A DNA stretch of 64,000 nt, from contig JAWKNJ010000016.1 of assembly GCA_041391765.1 (NCBI GenBank), forward strand, positions 62,001 to 126,000. The letters are read 5' to 3'. This document shows positions 1-8,677 of the stretch, in pieces. The position numbers and the translations under genes are program-made. Positions within the stretch are counted from its first letter, which is position 1, and the number at the start of each line of letters is the position of its first letter. The notes below the pieces were generated by a model that saw only the letters and a list, made by a program, of their open reading frames with translations, had not been told where the DNA came from and searched no databases. This stretch comes from SHAN690 sp041391765 (lineage in GTDB: Bacteria > Bacteroidota > Bacteroidia > Flavobacteriales_G > Salibacteraceae).

Positions 1-1
1 T

Positions 2-610
2 GACATTGCGTTTGAAGTTCAAGGACCGACCCTCTCAATACTAACAGCAGAAAGATTGGTTCTCAATCTGATGCAGCGCATGTCGGGCATAGCCACGGTT
101 ACAGCAATGTATGCTAAAGCTATAGCTCACACTAAAGCCAAGGTGCTGGATACACGCAAGACGACTCCCGGGATTCGGATGTTTGAAAAGCAGGCCGTGT
201 TGATTGGGGGAGGTCAGAACCATCGATTTGGGTTGTATGATATGATTTTAATCAAAGACAATCATGTGGACGCTGCTGGAGGAATCAATCAGGCGGTAAA
301 TCGATCGAAGGCATATTTAACCGAAAAAGGACTGAGTTTGAATATTGAAGTGGAAGTCCGTTCTCTCAGAGAATTGGGGGAGGCGCTCAAATGTGAGGGA
401 ATAGATCGAATCATGCTGGACAATTTTTCGGTCGAACAAACCGTCCAAGCGGTTGAAATGGTCAATGGTCGATGTGAATTGGAGTCTTCGGGAGGCATAA
501 CCCTGGAAACGATTGTGGCCTATGCCGAGACAGGGGTCGACTACATTTCCGTGGGTGCCTTGACCCATTCGGTAAAATCGCTGGATTTAAGTTTAAAGTT
601 GTCTAAATGA
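2..610 (+). CDS. nadC: Nicotinate-nucleotide pyrophosphorylase (quinolinate phosphoribosyltransferase), 5'-truncated by the window edge
   Basis: NadC converts quinolinate and PRPP to nicotinate mononucleotide, CO2 and PPi in de novo NAD synthesis. The frame is open from base 2, so the true start lies upstream; 202 codons are visible. Family motifs are clear: AERLVLNLMQRMSGIAT at the left edge, DTRKTTPG (PRPP/quinolinate site), HRFGLYDMILIKDNH, EVEVRSL, DRIMLDNF, LESSGGI and DYISVGALTHS at the C terminus. The stop codon overlaps the next start in an ATGA arrangement at 607-610, which suggests translational coupling with the downstream peptidase, although the two share no obvious pathway. Confidence 0.95.
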   Translation, partial: DIAFEVQGPTLSILTAERLVLNLMQRMSGIATVTAMYAKAIAHTKAKVLDTRKTTPGIRMFEKQAVLIGGGQNHRFGLYDMILIKDNHVDAAGGINQAVNRSKAYLTEKGLSLNIEVEVRSLRELGEALKCEGIDRIMLDNFSVEQTVQAVEMVNGRCELESSGGITLETIVAYAETGVDYISVGALTHSVKSLDLSLKLSK

Positions 611-3600
611 AAAGTATAGCTGTTGCGGTTTTCCTGGCTTGTGCCTTTTTTGGCTATTCCCAGAATTCGCTTCATTGGAAAAATCGAAAGCCTCATGAAG
701 GTTATTGGCAGCAGGATGTGAGCTATGAAATCGAAGCCACATTGGACGATGAGGCTGAAAAAGTGAGCGGAAAATTAAAACTGACCTACACTAATAATAG
801 CCCGGACGATTTAACGCAGTTGTATTTTCATGTTTACCAGAATGCGTTTGAGCCCGGATCGTATAAAAATCTTTACTCTGGTGTGCATAATGAAGAAACA
901 GACCCGCATCAACATACTGAGGTTTCTGCTTTAATTGTCGATGGACAATCGTATGATTTCATTAAGGACAACACGATCCTTATTGTCGATCTGAAATCGC
1001 CTTTAAAAAGTGGAGCGACTGCTACAATTACATGTGATTTTGTGACTCAGTTTGGGCCGGATAATGGTCGAATGAAGTCCTATTCTCAATTCGGCTACAA
1101 GCACTTCAATGTGGTTCATTGGTATCCTCGGATTTCTGTTTACGATCGAAAGTTTGGATGGACAACTGATCAGCATCTGGGTCACGAATTCTATGGTGAT
1201 TATGGAACCTATCGTGTAGAGCTGACGTTGCCTGAGCAGTATATTTTAGATGGAACTGGCCGAATGACGAATCGAGACGAGACATTACCTCCCTCATTAA
1301 TGACGAAGCTAGACATCAAAAACTTCAAGAACAAGCCATGGAATGAGGCTCCTTCAGAAGTAATTTCGAAATCAGGAAAAACGAAGGTCTGGAAATTCGA
1401 GGCAGAAAACGTTCATGATTTCGCATGGACAGCTGATCCAACGTATCGAATTGGAACTGCTGCGGCAAAACTTGAAAACGGTCGAGAAATCTTATGTGTG
1501 GCACTGGCTCAGGAACAGCACGCGAGCGGATGGCAAAATGCCGCGGAATACAATGCTAGAATTATTGAATTGTATTCTCGAGACTTTGGTGAATACCATT
1601 ATCCAAAGATGATCGTGGCCGATGCTCGTGACGGAATGGAATATCCGATGCTAACTCTTGATGGAGGAAGTGACCCAGGCTACAGGTCTTTGTTGGCGCA
1701 TGAAATTGGTCATAACTGGTTTTATGGCATGGTAGGAAATAACGAAACATATCGAGCTTCGCTTGATGAAGGCTTCACTCAGTTCCTCACATCATGGGCG
1801 ATGACAGAGTTAGAGGGAGACTCTGTGGGAGTTGGGACACCACTGTTCAGCTTGAAGAAGTCATATGAACAAAAGGTAGCTCAAAGAGATGTTTCAGTTT
1901 ATGCGGGATACTACTACTCAAGTGTGATTTATGACAATGATCCACAGCTCAACACTCATAGCGATAAGTTTGACGACAGAAGACAATATGGTCAGGTATA
2001 TTCCAAGACTGGAGTGATGCTTTATAACCTCCAATACGTTTTGGGCGACTCATTGTTTTTGGCGGCCATGCAGCATTATTTTAACCAGTGGAAGTTTTGC
2101 CACCCATACTTTGAAGACTTCCGAGCGAGTATCATTCAGTTCACAGGAGTTGACCTGAATTGGTTTTTTGATCAATGGTTGGAAACCGATAAGAAGATTG
2201 ACTACAGCATTAGATCATTCAAAAAGGCGGGGGAGAATAAGTATGAATTAAAGCTAAAGCGCAAAGGTGAAATGGAAATGCCATTGGAAATTTCATTGAT
2301 CGCCAAGGATGGTTCGGAGGAGAAATTCTGGATTCCGAACACCTATTACACTAAGAAAACAGACGCCACGGTGCTTCCAAAGTGGATGAGTTGGGGAGAG
2401 TATAACACAACTTACGAGGCTATCATCGAAACAGAAGCCGATGTGAAGGAAGTACGCATCGATGCCTCGAATCGGCTGGCAGATATCAATTATCTCAACA
2501 ACTCAACTCCAACTCCAATTCATGTAAAGTTGGATAACCTCAGTCGCTCGTATCCTTCCAGGAAGTATGAAGTGGAGTGGTTGCCCAGTCTTTGGTACAA
2601 TGGATACGATGGCCTCAAACTCGGAGTCATCGCTCATGGAAGCTATTTCAACAAGCTTCATCAAATTGATGCCGGAATTTGGTTCAATTCAGGTATCGGT
2701 CAACAGGGTTCTATTCTCGAGTATTCAGCTTTAGAATCTGATTTTTATCGGTTCAATTATCGAATCGAATACGAAACGCCAATGCGCGGCATTGCCAAGC
2801 AATTGGACTTGATCGCAAAAAGTCGCTGGATTGATGGTTTAGCTTGGAATAGCGTAGGTTGGAAAAAGGCTCTGCCGAATAACAAAACATGGATTTCTCA
2901 AGAATTTACGAGCCTTTGGCGGCCCGACCTGATCGGCTTGAATTACCTTATTTATGCTGACCTGTGGAATTTGGATCGCTGGAACAACTTTACCCAGCTG
3001 AGAGTCGATCACATCTACAGCTACGGGAACAGAAGTTCAGGTCATATAGTTTCCCGCCTCCGAAGTCCATTCCTCGCCAGCGATTACGACTGTGGTTATC
3101 TGAACCTCGAATCGGTAAATGACAATCGCATATACAAGCTGAATTGGCGAACCAGAGCATTTGGTCAAATAGGTGTGGGTAACAACTGGGCACCTGAATC
3201 ACAGCTTTATGCCGCCACAGGAAATCCTGAAACGATGATGGATAATCCATTCACAAGATCTGTTGGGGTGATTCCGGTGAACACTTTTGGATACGGTGCA
3301 GCGACCGGCAATTTCCAAACGGGTGGCGGGCTGAATTTGAGAGGCTATAATAACTATTTGTTACCGGAAACCAATAACGATAGCTTGGTCCGAATGGCAT
3401 ATGCAGGTATGAGCGGATTGGCGTTCAACACGGAACTTGAATTTGACGATTTGGTTAAGGTGGCTTCAAGGCTCAAGCGCTACTTGGAACTAAAGACTTA
3501 CATCTTCGCTGACGCAGGTGTCATCAACATCAATCGACCGAGAGAGACCTTTGGACTTTCTTCTCTGCGAGCTGATGCCGGTGTTGGGCTGGCGTTGGAA

Positions 3601-3738
3601 ATTAAGCAATGGGGAAGATACAGTGATTTGAGGCCAACAACCATTCGAGCTGACCTTCCGTTGTTTGTCAACAGACCTCCTGCTGCTGAGGAGTATTTTC
3701 AGTTCAGATGGTTAATTGCGATCGATAGGGCCTTCTGA
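607..3738 (+). CDS. M1-family zinc metallopeptidase with a C-terminal outer-membrane beta-barrel-like domain
   Basis: Probable gluzincin aminopeptidase, 1043 aa. Residues 1-19 form a signal peptide ending GYSQ. The M1 zinc site is HEIGH at 365-369 with the third ligand E388 (HEXXH-X18-E). The exopeptidase motif usually written GAMEN reads GMEYP at 343-347. Residues about 20-620 match an M1 peptidase (N-terminal beta domain plus catalytic domain). From about residue 640 the sequence turns into alternating aromatic/polar strands, with a run like FADAGVINI followed by ADAGVGLALEIK, and it ends in a terminal Phe, as outer-membrane barrels of the BamA/Omp85 type do. I infer an outer-membrane-tethered peptidase. 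It shares a 4-base overlap with nadC and is convergent with the following gene, 3 bases away. The peptidase call is firm; the barrel is an inference from residue pattern. Confidence 0.88.
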   Translation: MKSIAVAVFLACAFFGYSQNSLHWKNRKPHEGYWQQDVSYEIEATLDDEAEKVSGKLKLTYTNNSPDDLTQLYFHVYQNAFEPGSYKNLYSGVHNEETDPHQHTEVSALIVDGQSYDFIKDNTILIVDLKSPLKSGATATITCDFVTQFGPDNGRMKSYSQFGYKHFNVVHWYPRISVYDRKFGWTTDQHLGHEFYGDYGTYRVELTLPEQYILDGTGRMTNRDETLPPSLMTKLDIKNFKNKPWNEAPSEVISKSGKTKVWKFEAENVHDFAWTADPTYRIGTAAAKLENGREILCVALAQEQHASGWQNAAEYNARIIELYSRDFGEYHYPKMIVADARDGMEYPMLTLDGGSDPGYRSLLAHEIGHNWFYGMVGNNETYRASLDEGFTQFLTSWAMTELEGDSVGVGTPLFSLKKSYEQKVAQRDVSVYAGYYYSSVIYDNDPQLNTHSDKFDDRRQYGQVYSKTGVMLYNLQYVLGDSLFLAAMQHYFNQWKFCHPYFEDFRASIIQFTGVDLNWFFDQWLETDKKIDYSIRSFKKAGENKYELKLKRKGEMEMPLEISLIAKDGSEEKFWIPNTYYTKKTDATVLPKWMSWGEYNTTYEAIIETEADVKEVRIDASNRLADINYLNNSTPTPIHVKLDNLSRSYPSRKYEVEWLPSLWYNGYDGLKLGVIAHGSYFNKLHQIDAGIWFNSGIGQQGSILEYSALESDFYRFNYRIEYETPMRGIAKQLDLIAKSRWIDGLAWNSVGWKKALPNNKTWISQEFTSLWRPDLIGLNYLIYADLWNLDRWNNFTQLRVDHIYSYGNRSSGHIVSRLRSPFLASDYDCGYLNLESVNDNRIYKLNWRTRAFGQIGVGNNWAPESQLYAATGNPETMMDNPFTRSVGVIPVNTFGYGAATGNFQTGGGLNLRGYNNYLLPETNNDSLVRMAYAGMSGLAFNTELEFDDLVKVASRLKRYLELKTYIFADAGVININRPRETFGLSSLRADAGVGLALEIKQWGRYSDLRPTTIRADLPLFVNRPPAAEEYFQFRWLIAIDRAF

Positions 3739-3741
3739 TTA

Positions 3742-5004
3742 CTACGACCAAAATGCCAGACAGCGGTCAATAGAGTCGCGTTCGCGGATAATGCGCATAT
3801 CATTATCATCGTATAGAATGCACTTTGGAAAAGCGCGACTACAGTGTTTTGACCACAGCGCTATAGAGTTTGCACCCGTATCGGAAATAGCCACCCAGTC
3901 TTCTGCATTTGCGCTTTTAAATTCGATGCTTTTTTGAATATAGTCTCCTCCAAAGCACAATGGGCCAGCTATATCCGTGGCAACTTTCTCTGATTCCTTA
4001 ACCATCCCTGATTTATCTAGCAGCAAGATGTTGTGTGGCCACTGTCCCGGTTGATAGGCTTCTCTCAGAAACATATCGGCACCCGCGTGACAAATTAGAA
4101 CCTGATGATCTTCGAAATTCTTAACCTGTGCTACTTGAGTAACAGAGAATCCAGCATGTGCATGATAATACCTTCCAAACTCAGTAATCACCTGAAACGT
4201 GCCATTAAATAATTCAGGACAGTCGTTGCGCAAGATTTCTGAATAGGCCAGAATATCCAGCTCGACCTCGCCTTTATAATTTACAGGAAAACCACCGCCA
4301 ATGTTGATGATAGATAATGGAATGGTTCGTTTTTGATTGATTTCCTTTGCCAAGTCAATCACCGCTCGAACAGATGCACTCAATTCTTGGAAGTTCTCTG
4401 TTTGAGAGCTTGTATGAACGTGAAGTCCTGAAACAGACTCATTTATTGTCAGCTCATCAACGATTTTATCCCGATTTGAAATGGGCTCACCAAACTTTGA
4501 GTGGTGACCTGCAACACTCATGCTAGCATGAGCTGTCCCCGCCATTTGCGGATTGATCCTTAGCAGCAGTTTGTTTTTGGAATTAAGTGCGGAACAATAG
4601 GCAGCTTCGTTTAAACTGTCACAGTTAATGATCACCTCTGGCATGCGAGACATTACCTCGTCAATTTCACTCTTGGTTTTCGCAGGCGAGTCCCATCCGA
4701 TATTCGAACAATCAACATTTTTAGCATGGACAACCTCTTCGAACGAAGCTGCTTCCAGCCCAAAACCCAGCAGTGAAATTTCGCGAAGGACTTCAGTTAG
4801 TGGATTTGCCTTGATGGCTACCGTGTGAATGGAATTTGATGGAAAGGCTTTCTTAACGGACTCCAGTTTTTGCCTTAACACATTGGAAGATATAAAATGA
4901 AGGACGGTGTCTTCCCGTTCGACAAAGCCTTGAGAGCACGCTTGTCTGAAAATGTCGCTGATGCCTTCGTGACTAATCCTCACCGCTCTCGATTTCCTGA
5001 GCAA
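3742..5004 (-). CDS. Fold-type III PLP-dependent decarboxylase (diaminopimelate/ornithine decarboxylase family)
   Basis: 420 aa, last gene of the nine-gene sugar-acid operon. The PLP lysine lies in AIKANP (K65). A glycine-rich phosphate-binding motif, INIGGGFPVNYKGE, follows in mid-protein, and the C-terminal beta domain carries DTGANSIALW and the family-like ending DDNDMRIIRERD. Family members decarboxylate amino acids such as meso-diaminopimelate, lysine, ornithine or carrier-bound glutamate. Its place at the end of a nonulosonate-like operon, overlapping the previous gene by 32 bases, argues against housekeeping LysA and for a role in making an amine or amino-acid substituent of the sugar. 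The substrate cannot be read from the sequence. Confidence 0.85.
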   Translation of the reverse strand: MLRKSRAVRISHEGISDIFRQACSQGFVEREDTVLHFISSNVLRQKLESVKKAFPSNSIHTVAIKANPLTEVLREISLLGFGLEAASFEEVVHAKNVDCSNIGWDSPAKTKSEIDEVMSRMPEVIINCDSLNEAAYCSALNSKNKLLLRINPQMAGTAHASMSVAGHHSKFGEPISNRDKIVDELTINESVSGLHVHTSSQTENFQELSASVRAVIDLAKEINQKRTIPLSIINIGGGFPVNYKGEVELDILAYSEILRNDCPELFNGTFQVITEFGRYYHAHAGFSVTQVAQVKNFEDHQVLICHAGADMFLREAYQPGQWPHNILLLDKSGMVKESEKVATDIAGPLCFGGDYIQKSIEFKSANAEDWVAISDTGANSIALWSKHCSRAFPKCILYDDNDMRIIRERDSIDRCLAFWS

Positions 5005-6421
5005 TCTTTTCGATAATGTCTATCAACATGAAGTCATCGCTCAGATCAATATCCGTTTCGATCAGCTTCCTGACGTTTGTAGAACCCAATGCGAGTCGAA
5101 TAAACGAGTGCGATTCATATTCAACTGGTTGGCCGATCATGAGCTTTCTATACTTGGTTTGGTACTCGTGCCCATGAAGCAGGAGCCTCTCATAGAGTTT
5201 CTTGAGTTGAACAATGTCTAACAGTCCGTTTTTGCCATTGACCATAAACGATATGATGGATCGGTTGGTCTTGTTTTGATCACGCATCAAAGAGAAAGTC
5301 TTTTTTGACTTCAGGTAGTCTACCACATTTTTGTTCCAAAGGCTGATGGCAAATGTTGCTTCGCGCTCGGTATACTTGGTGAGGTTTTCCGACTCGCAAA
5401 TGGCAGCTTCCCAGCGCAGTGTCAATCCAATATTTTCAATTGGTTCGAATAAAGCGCGGAGTTTTTTATACGATGGAGGAATGTCAAACCGGCCATAAAT
5501 GGAATCGAATCCCTTTACCATTTCCTTGCTCACCTCTGAAGAGACAACATCTTTGGCGTAGGTTTCGGGTACTAATAACGCTCCGCAGAATGGGGGGCTT
5601 TGATAGAACTTCGACCCTGTGATCATCAGAAGACAATTGGCTGCTAATAGTTCATTGAATAGCTTCGGGGTTGCCCTCATCTGGCATAAGTCTACCACCC
5701 AGGTAACGTCCTTAGGGCCGTCTTGAATAATCGACACATTGTCTTCGATTCCTGATTTACTACCAATTACCAGATTCACGATTACAGTATGTGTGTCCTT
5801 GTATTTACTTATAGCATCGTAAATTTCCCGTTTGTGATCCATGATGCTGCCATCTTCGGCTCGTGCGGGAAATAACAAATAGTCAACCTGAAGCTCCTCG
5901 TTTAATGGGTTACCCTTCTCAACAGAAGTTAGAACCTGGGTTTTCTCTGAAAAGTACATTCCTCGGTTTGCCAAGATTGATCCCGTGCCTAATTCTTCTG
6001 GACACGTTATCAAGCTGATAATAGGCTTGTTTGGGGATATGATTTTTGAAAATAGAAGAGGGTAGTAGCATAAATCACTTCCGGATGGAGCGAAGAAAAT
6101 GTTGAAGTCGTAAGTGTACATGTCCTGCAACAAAGCCTTGATTCGAAATCGTTGCTTGATTCGAATGTCTTCAACTGAGACTTCGGATGAATTCAATTTG
6201 TTGAAAACACCCTCAACCTTCAACCTAACGTCAGTGGAAAGCGCGGAGCATGTGCATGATCCCCGGTTGAGCATGCCAGCCGCATCCGTTGGATCAACTA
6301 AATACTTGTTAAGTCCGTTAGACTTTAACTCAATGCGCTCGTCACCTCCTCGGGTTATTGCGTGATTTAGGGTCTGTGTCATTCTATTATCAATTTGATC
6401 GGAAAGCGGCAGAGATTTCAT
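4973..6421 (-). CDS. PLP-dependent fold-type I enzyme of unknown reaction
   Basis: 482 aa. I do not recognise a named family, but the layout fits an aminotransferase-like (class V) fold: APSGSDLCYYPL at 111-122 resembles the PLP-phosphate loop, the Asp of WVVDLCQ (D244) would contact the pyridine nitrogen, and K271 in MITGSKFYQSPPFCG would form the Schiff base. The N terminus has a short Cys pair (CTCS, about 56-59). The start is fixed by an ATGA overlap with the CBS-aminotransferase gene, and its 3' end overlaps the PLP decarboxylase by 32 bases, so two PLP enzymes are tightly coupled. It may transfer or rearrange an amino-acid-derived group. A carbon-sulfur or desulfurase-like activity is possible but not supported by any motif I can see. 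Confidence 0.7.
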   Translation of the reverse strand: MKSLPLSDQIDNRMTQTLNHAITRGGDERIELKSNGLNKYLVDPTDAAGMLNRGSCTCSALSTDVRLKVEGVFNKLNSSEVSVEDIRIKQRFRIKALLQDMYTYDFNIFFAPSGSDLCYYPLLFSKIISPNKPIISLITCPEELGTGSILANRGMYFSEKTQVLTSVEKGNPLNEELQVDYLLFPARAEDGSIMDHKREIYDAISKYKDTHTVIVNLVIGSKSGIEDNVSIIQDGPKDVTWVVDLCQMRATPKLFNELLAANCLLMITGSKFYQSPPFCGALLVPETYAKDVVSSEVSKEMVKGFDSIYGRFDIPPSYKKLRALFEPIENIGLTLRWEAAICESENLTKYTEREATFAISLWNKNVVDYLKSKKTFSLMRDQNKTNRSIISFMVNGKNGLLDIVQLKKLYERLLLHGHEYQTKYRKLMIGQPVEYESHSFIRLALGSTNVRKLIETDIDLSDDFMLIDIIEKIAQEIESGED

Positions 6422-7845
6422 TGACTCAAATGTTCTTGTATCAAGCTGAAAGCTTTTTTGACTGTATCGAAGTCGATGTTGTTAATGGTTGGTAGGCTAA
6501 TGCCCTGGTATGCCACTGAGGATGAAACTTTGTTTGAGAGTATGTACGGTTTATAAATGTCCATTTCACTAAGAGGGTAGAAGAAGGGCCGAACATCAAC
6601 TCCGTTGTTTCTAAGGGTGTTCATCACCAATTCTCTAATGCCATGATCAACCGTGGCGCATACGAGCCATGTCACCCTATCTCGATCCGCTATATCTTCT
6701 TGCCAACGCACAAAGTTGAAGCTTGAAAGCAACTGACGATAGCTTTGCTCAATGCCCTTTCTGTCATCCAATATTTTGTCGATTCGCTCAAGTTGAGCAC
6801 ATCCAATTGCTGCTTGAAGGTTCGTCATTCTATAGTTGAAGCCAACCTCATCGTGCCAGTACTTTTTTTGCTTGTTCATTCCATGGTCTCGAAGTGTTCG
6901 CATGCGATCATTCAGCGCATCCGAATTTGTAAGACACATTCCGCCTTCACCCGTGGTGATGATTTTGTTTCCGAAAAATGAGAAGCAAGCTATGTCTCCA
7001 AAAGACCCAACAGGATGACCTTTATATCTTGCTCCATGTGCCTCTGCGGCATCTTCTATCACATAAAGATTATGTTTTCGAGCGATGCTCATTATGGCAT
7101 CCATGTCACAGGGTTGACCATAGAGGTGAACTGGAATGATTGCTTTGGTTTTAGGGCCTATGGCCTTTTCAATTTCTACTGGGTCAATGCACCAGCTTGA
7201 TTCATCAATGTCTACAATCACTGGAGTGGCATTTGCATGCAGCACCGTATTGATTGTGGCCGCAAACGTGAGATCGGGTACGATAACTTCGTCTCCTTCC
7301 CCTATTCCAAGTGCTACCAAAGCAAGATGCAGAGCAACTGTTCCATTCGAAACTGCGATTCCGTGTTTTGTTTCACAATAAGATGAAAAGCCGCTTTCAA
7401 GGTCGTTGATGTACTTGCCTGCACTCGAAATCCAAGTTGACAAGAAAGCATCTGAAAGGTATTCGAACTCTTTTCCTCGAAGGTCAGGCTCTGCAACTGG
7501 AATCATACGAACACGGTGCTCGTATTGGAAAAAATCAACGAGGTGCATTTGCTCATCAACTATAGGAATGATGCGCACTTTCCTGCTTGATTTATGCAAT
7601 AGTTCCTGGATGCTTTCTCCTTTTTTGGCAAACACGAAATCACCTAAGTCGTCCTTCGTCAGCTTCTCATCTAAGGTCTTACCACCTAGAAGTAGCCGTC
7701 TAAAGTCTCCGTCCGTGACAATGCCATTCAAGACCTCATCATTGTCGATCATGAATGCAATACCTGCAGGAACACTGTTGATGGCAATCAAAACATCCCT
7801 CATTGATGCACCTATGCGGCATATACTATCCTCAAATTCCCCCAT
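6418..7845 (-). CDS. DegT/DnrJ/EryC1-type sugar aminotransferase with an N-terminal CBS-domain pair
   Basis: 475 aa fusion. Residues 1-115 form a CBS-type region (INSVPAGIAFMIDNDE, GIVTDGDFRRLLLGG, RIIPIVDE). From about 118 a complete DegT aminotransferase follows, with SNGTVALHLAL at 166-176, DLTFAATINTVLHA, EDAAEAHGARY and the PLP lysine K294 in FFGNKIITTGEGG, then GFNYRMTNLQAAIG. DegT enzymes aminate nucleotide-linked 3- or 4-keto sugars, as LegC and PseC do in legionaminic and pseudaminic acid synthesis. CBS pairs bind adenosyl compounds and often tune activity to energy or SAM level. The gene overlaps both neighbours (14 and 4 bases). It is the likely amination step of the pathway, with a probable allosteric module. 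Confidence 0.92.
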   Translation of the reverse strand: MGEFEDSICRIGASMRDVLIAINSVPAGIAFMIDNDEVLNGIVTDGDFRRLLLGGKTLDEKLTKDDLGDFVFAKKGESIQELLHKSSRKVRIIPIVDEQMHLVDFFQYEHRVRMIPVAEPDLRGKEFEYLSDAFLSTWISSAGKYINDLESGFSSYCETKHGIAVSNGTVALHLALVALGIGEGDEVIVPDLTFAATINTVLHANATPVIVDIDESSWCIDPVEIEKAIGPKTKAIIPVHLYGQPCDMDAIMSIARKHNLYVIEDAAEAHGARYKGHPVGSFGDIACFSFFGNKIITTGEGGMCLTNSDALNDRMRTLRDHGMNKQKKYWHDEVGFNYRMTNLQAAIGCAQLERIDKILDDRKGIEQSYRQLLSSFNFVRWQEDIADRDRVTWLVCATVDHGIRELVMNTLRNNGVDVRPFFYPLSEMDIYKPYILSNKVSSSVAYQGISLPTINNIDFDTVKKAFSLIQEHLSQ

Positions 7846-8677
7846 TGATCCTTTCTATATTTTCAAAACTGGTTCTCAAATCCTTTAGACCTGAATAGAC
7901 TTCCAATGTTATCGTCTTTCCTGCCAAATTGTGATTATTAAGTTCGCGAAACAATTCAGATTGAACATCAATCGCTTGATTGCTGTCAGACTTTCCATCA
8001 TTACCACTGATGTGAATGTAATCCGTTCGCTTAATGAATTTTTCAAGCTCATTAGCCAGGTTGAGTCCCAATGTATTGCAGCTTACGTAAAGATGAGCGA
8101 CATCCAAAAGCGGGCGAATCTGTATTTCATCCAATCCGGATGAGTCGGTGAGGAAAAACGGATTTTCCCGATCATAACTCTCGAAGTTGGCAGATGACAA
8201 CACGTTGTTTTCGACATAGATGTCAACGGAACCGGCCTCGAGGTGAATGTGCTTCAAGTTTGTGTTAAATCGATCCAAGGCTTGCTTTCGATCAAAAAGA
8301 GGTCGTTTTTGAATGACTTTTCCAATTTCATTTACCGGAATATTAATCCGAAATCCGGCATGAAAGGCGAACTTATTACCACCTAATTTTTTTGAAAGCT
8401 CAATGGCTCTTTTGACATGATTTAAACTGAGCTGATTTATTTCTTCATCTAACGAGGCAAGGTTGAGCACAAAGTCACTTTCAGGTGGAGGAAAGTAATT
8501 GTGGCACAAATAGTTCAGGGAATATTTGTCTTTTAGAGAAAGTAGATCGCTAACCAAGTTTGGATAATTCTTGGTACCTCCCGAAAGTTCGATGTTATTA
8601 TAGCCCTCGGCTACTAATTTCTCAACGGCTTCGGCAACAGTTGAGGCTTTTACACATGAACTGGAAACGTAGATCAT
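7832..8677 (-). CDS. Sugar phosphate isomerase/epimerase-like TIM-barrel protein (AP endonuclease 2 family)
   Basis: 281 aa. The pattern of the xylose-isomerase-like TIM-barrel superfamily is visible: an N-terminal strand-helix with NNIELSGGTKNYP, YLCHNYFPPP, a FAFHAGFRI strand, DIYVENNVLS (metal-ligand-type Glu), PLLDVAHLYVS (Asp/His) and DYIHISGNDG (His). Such proteins isomerise or epimerise sugars or inositols with a divalent metal at the barrel mouth. It overlaps NeuD by 4 bases and the CBS-aminotransferase by 14. In this operon it could supply the epimerisation that NeuC or another epimerase performs in known nonulosonate routes, but that is inference. Confidence 0.8.
   Translation of the reverse strand: MIYVSSSCVKASTVAEAVEKLVAEGYNNIELSGGTKNYPNLVSDLLSLKDKYSLNYLCHNYFPPPESDFVLNLASLDEEINQLSLNHVKRAIELSKKLGGNKFAFHAGFRINIPVNEIGKVIQKRPLFDRKQALDRFNTNLKHIHLEAGSVDIYVENNVLSSANFESYDRENPFFLTDSSGLDEIQIRPLLDVAHLYVSCNTLGLNLANELEKFIKRTDYIHISGNDGKSDSNQAIDVQSELFRELNNHNLAGKTITLEVYSGLKDLRTSFENIERINGGI

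Noticed and set aside
3742..5004. Assigning the fold-III decarboxylase as housekeeping lysA
   Set aside because: The family fits, but its position and overlap inside the sugar-acid operon make this unsafe.
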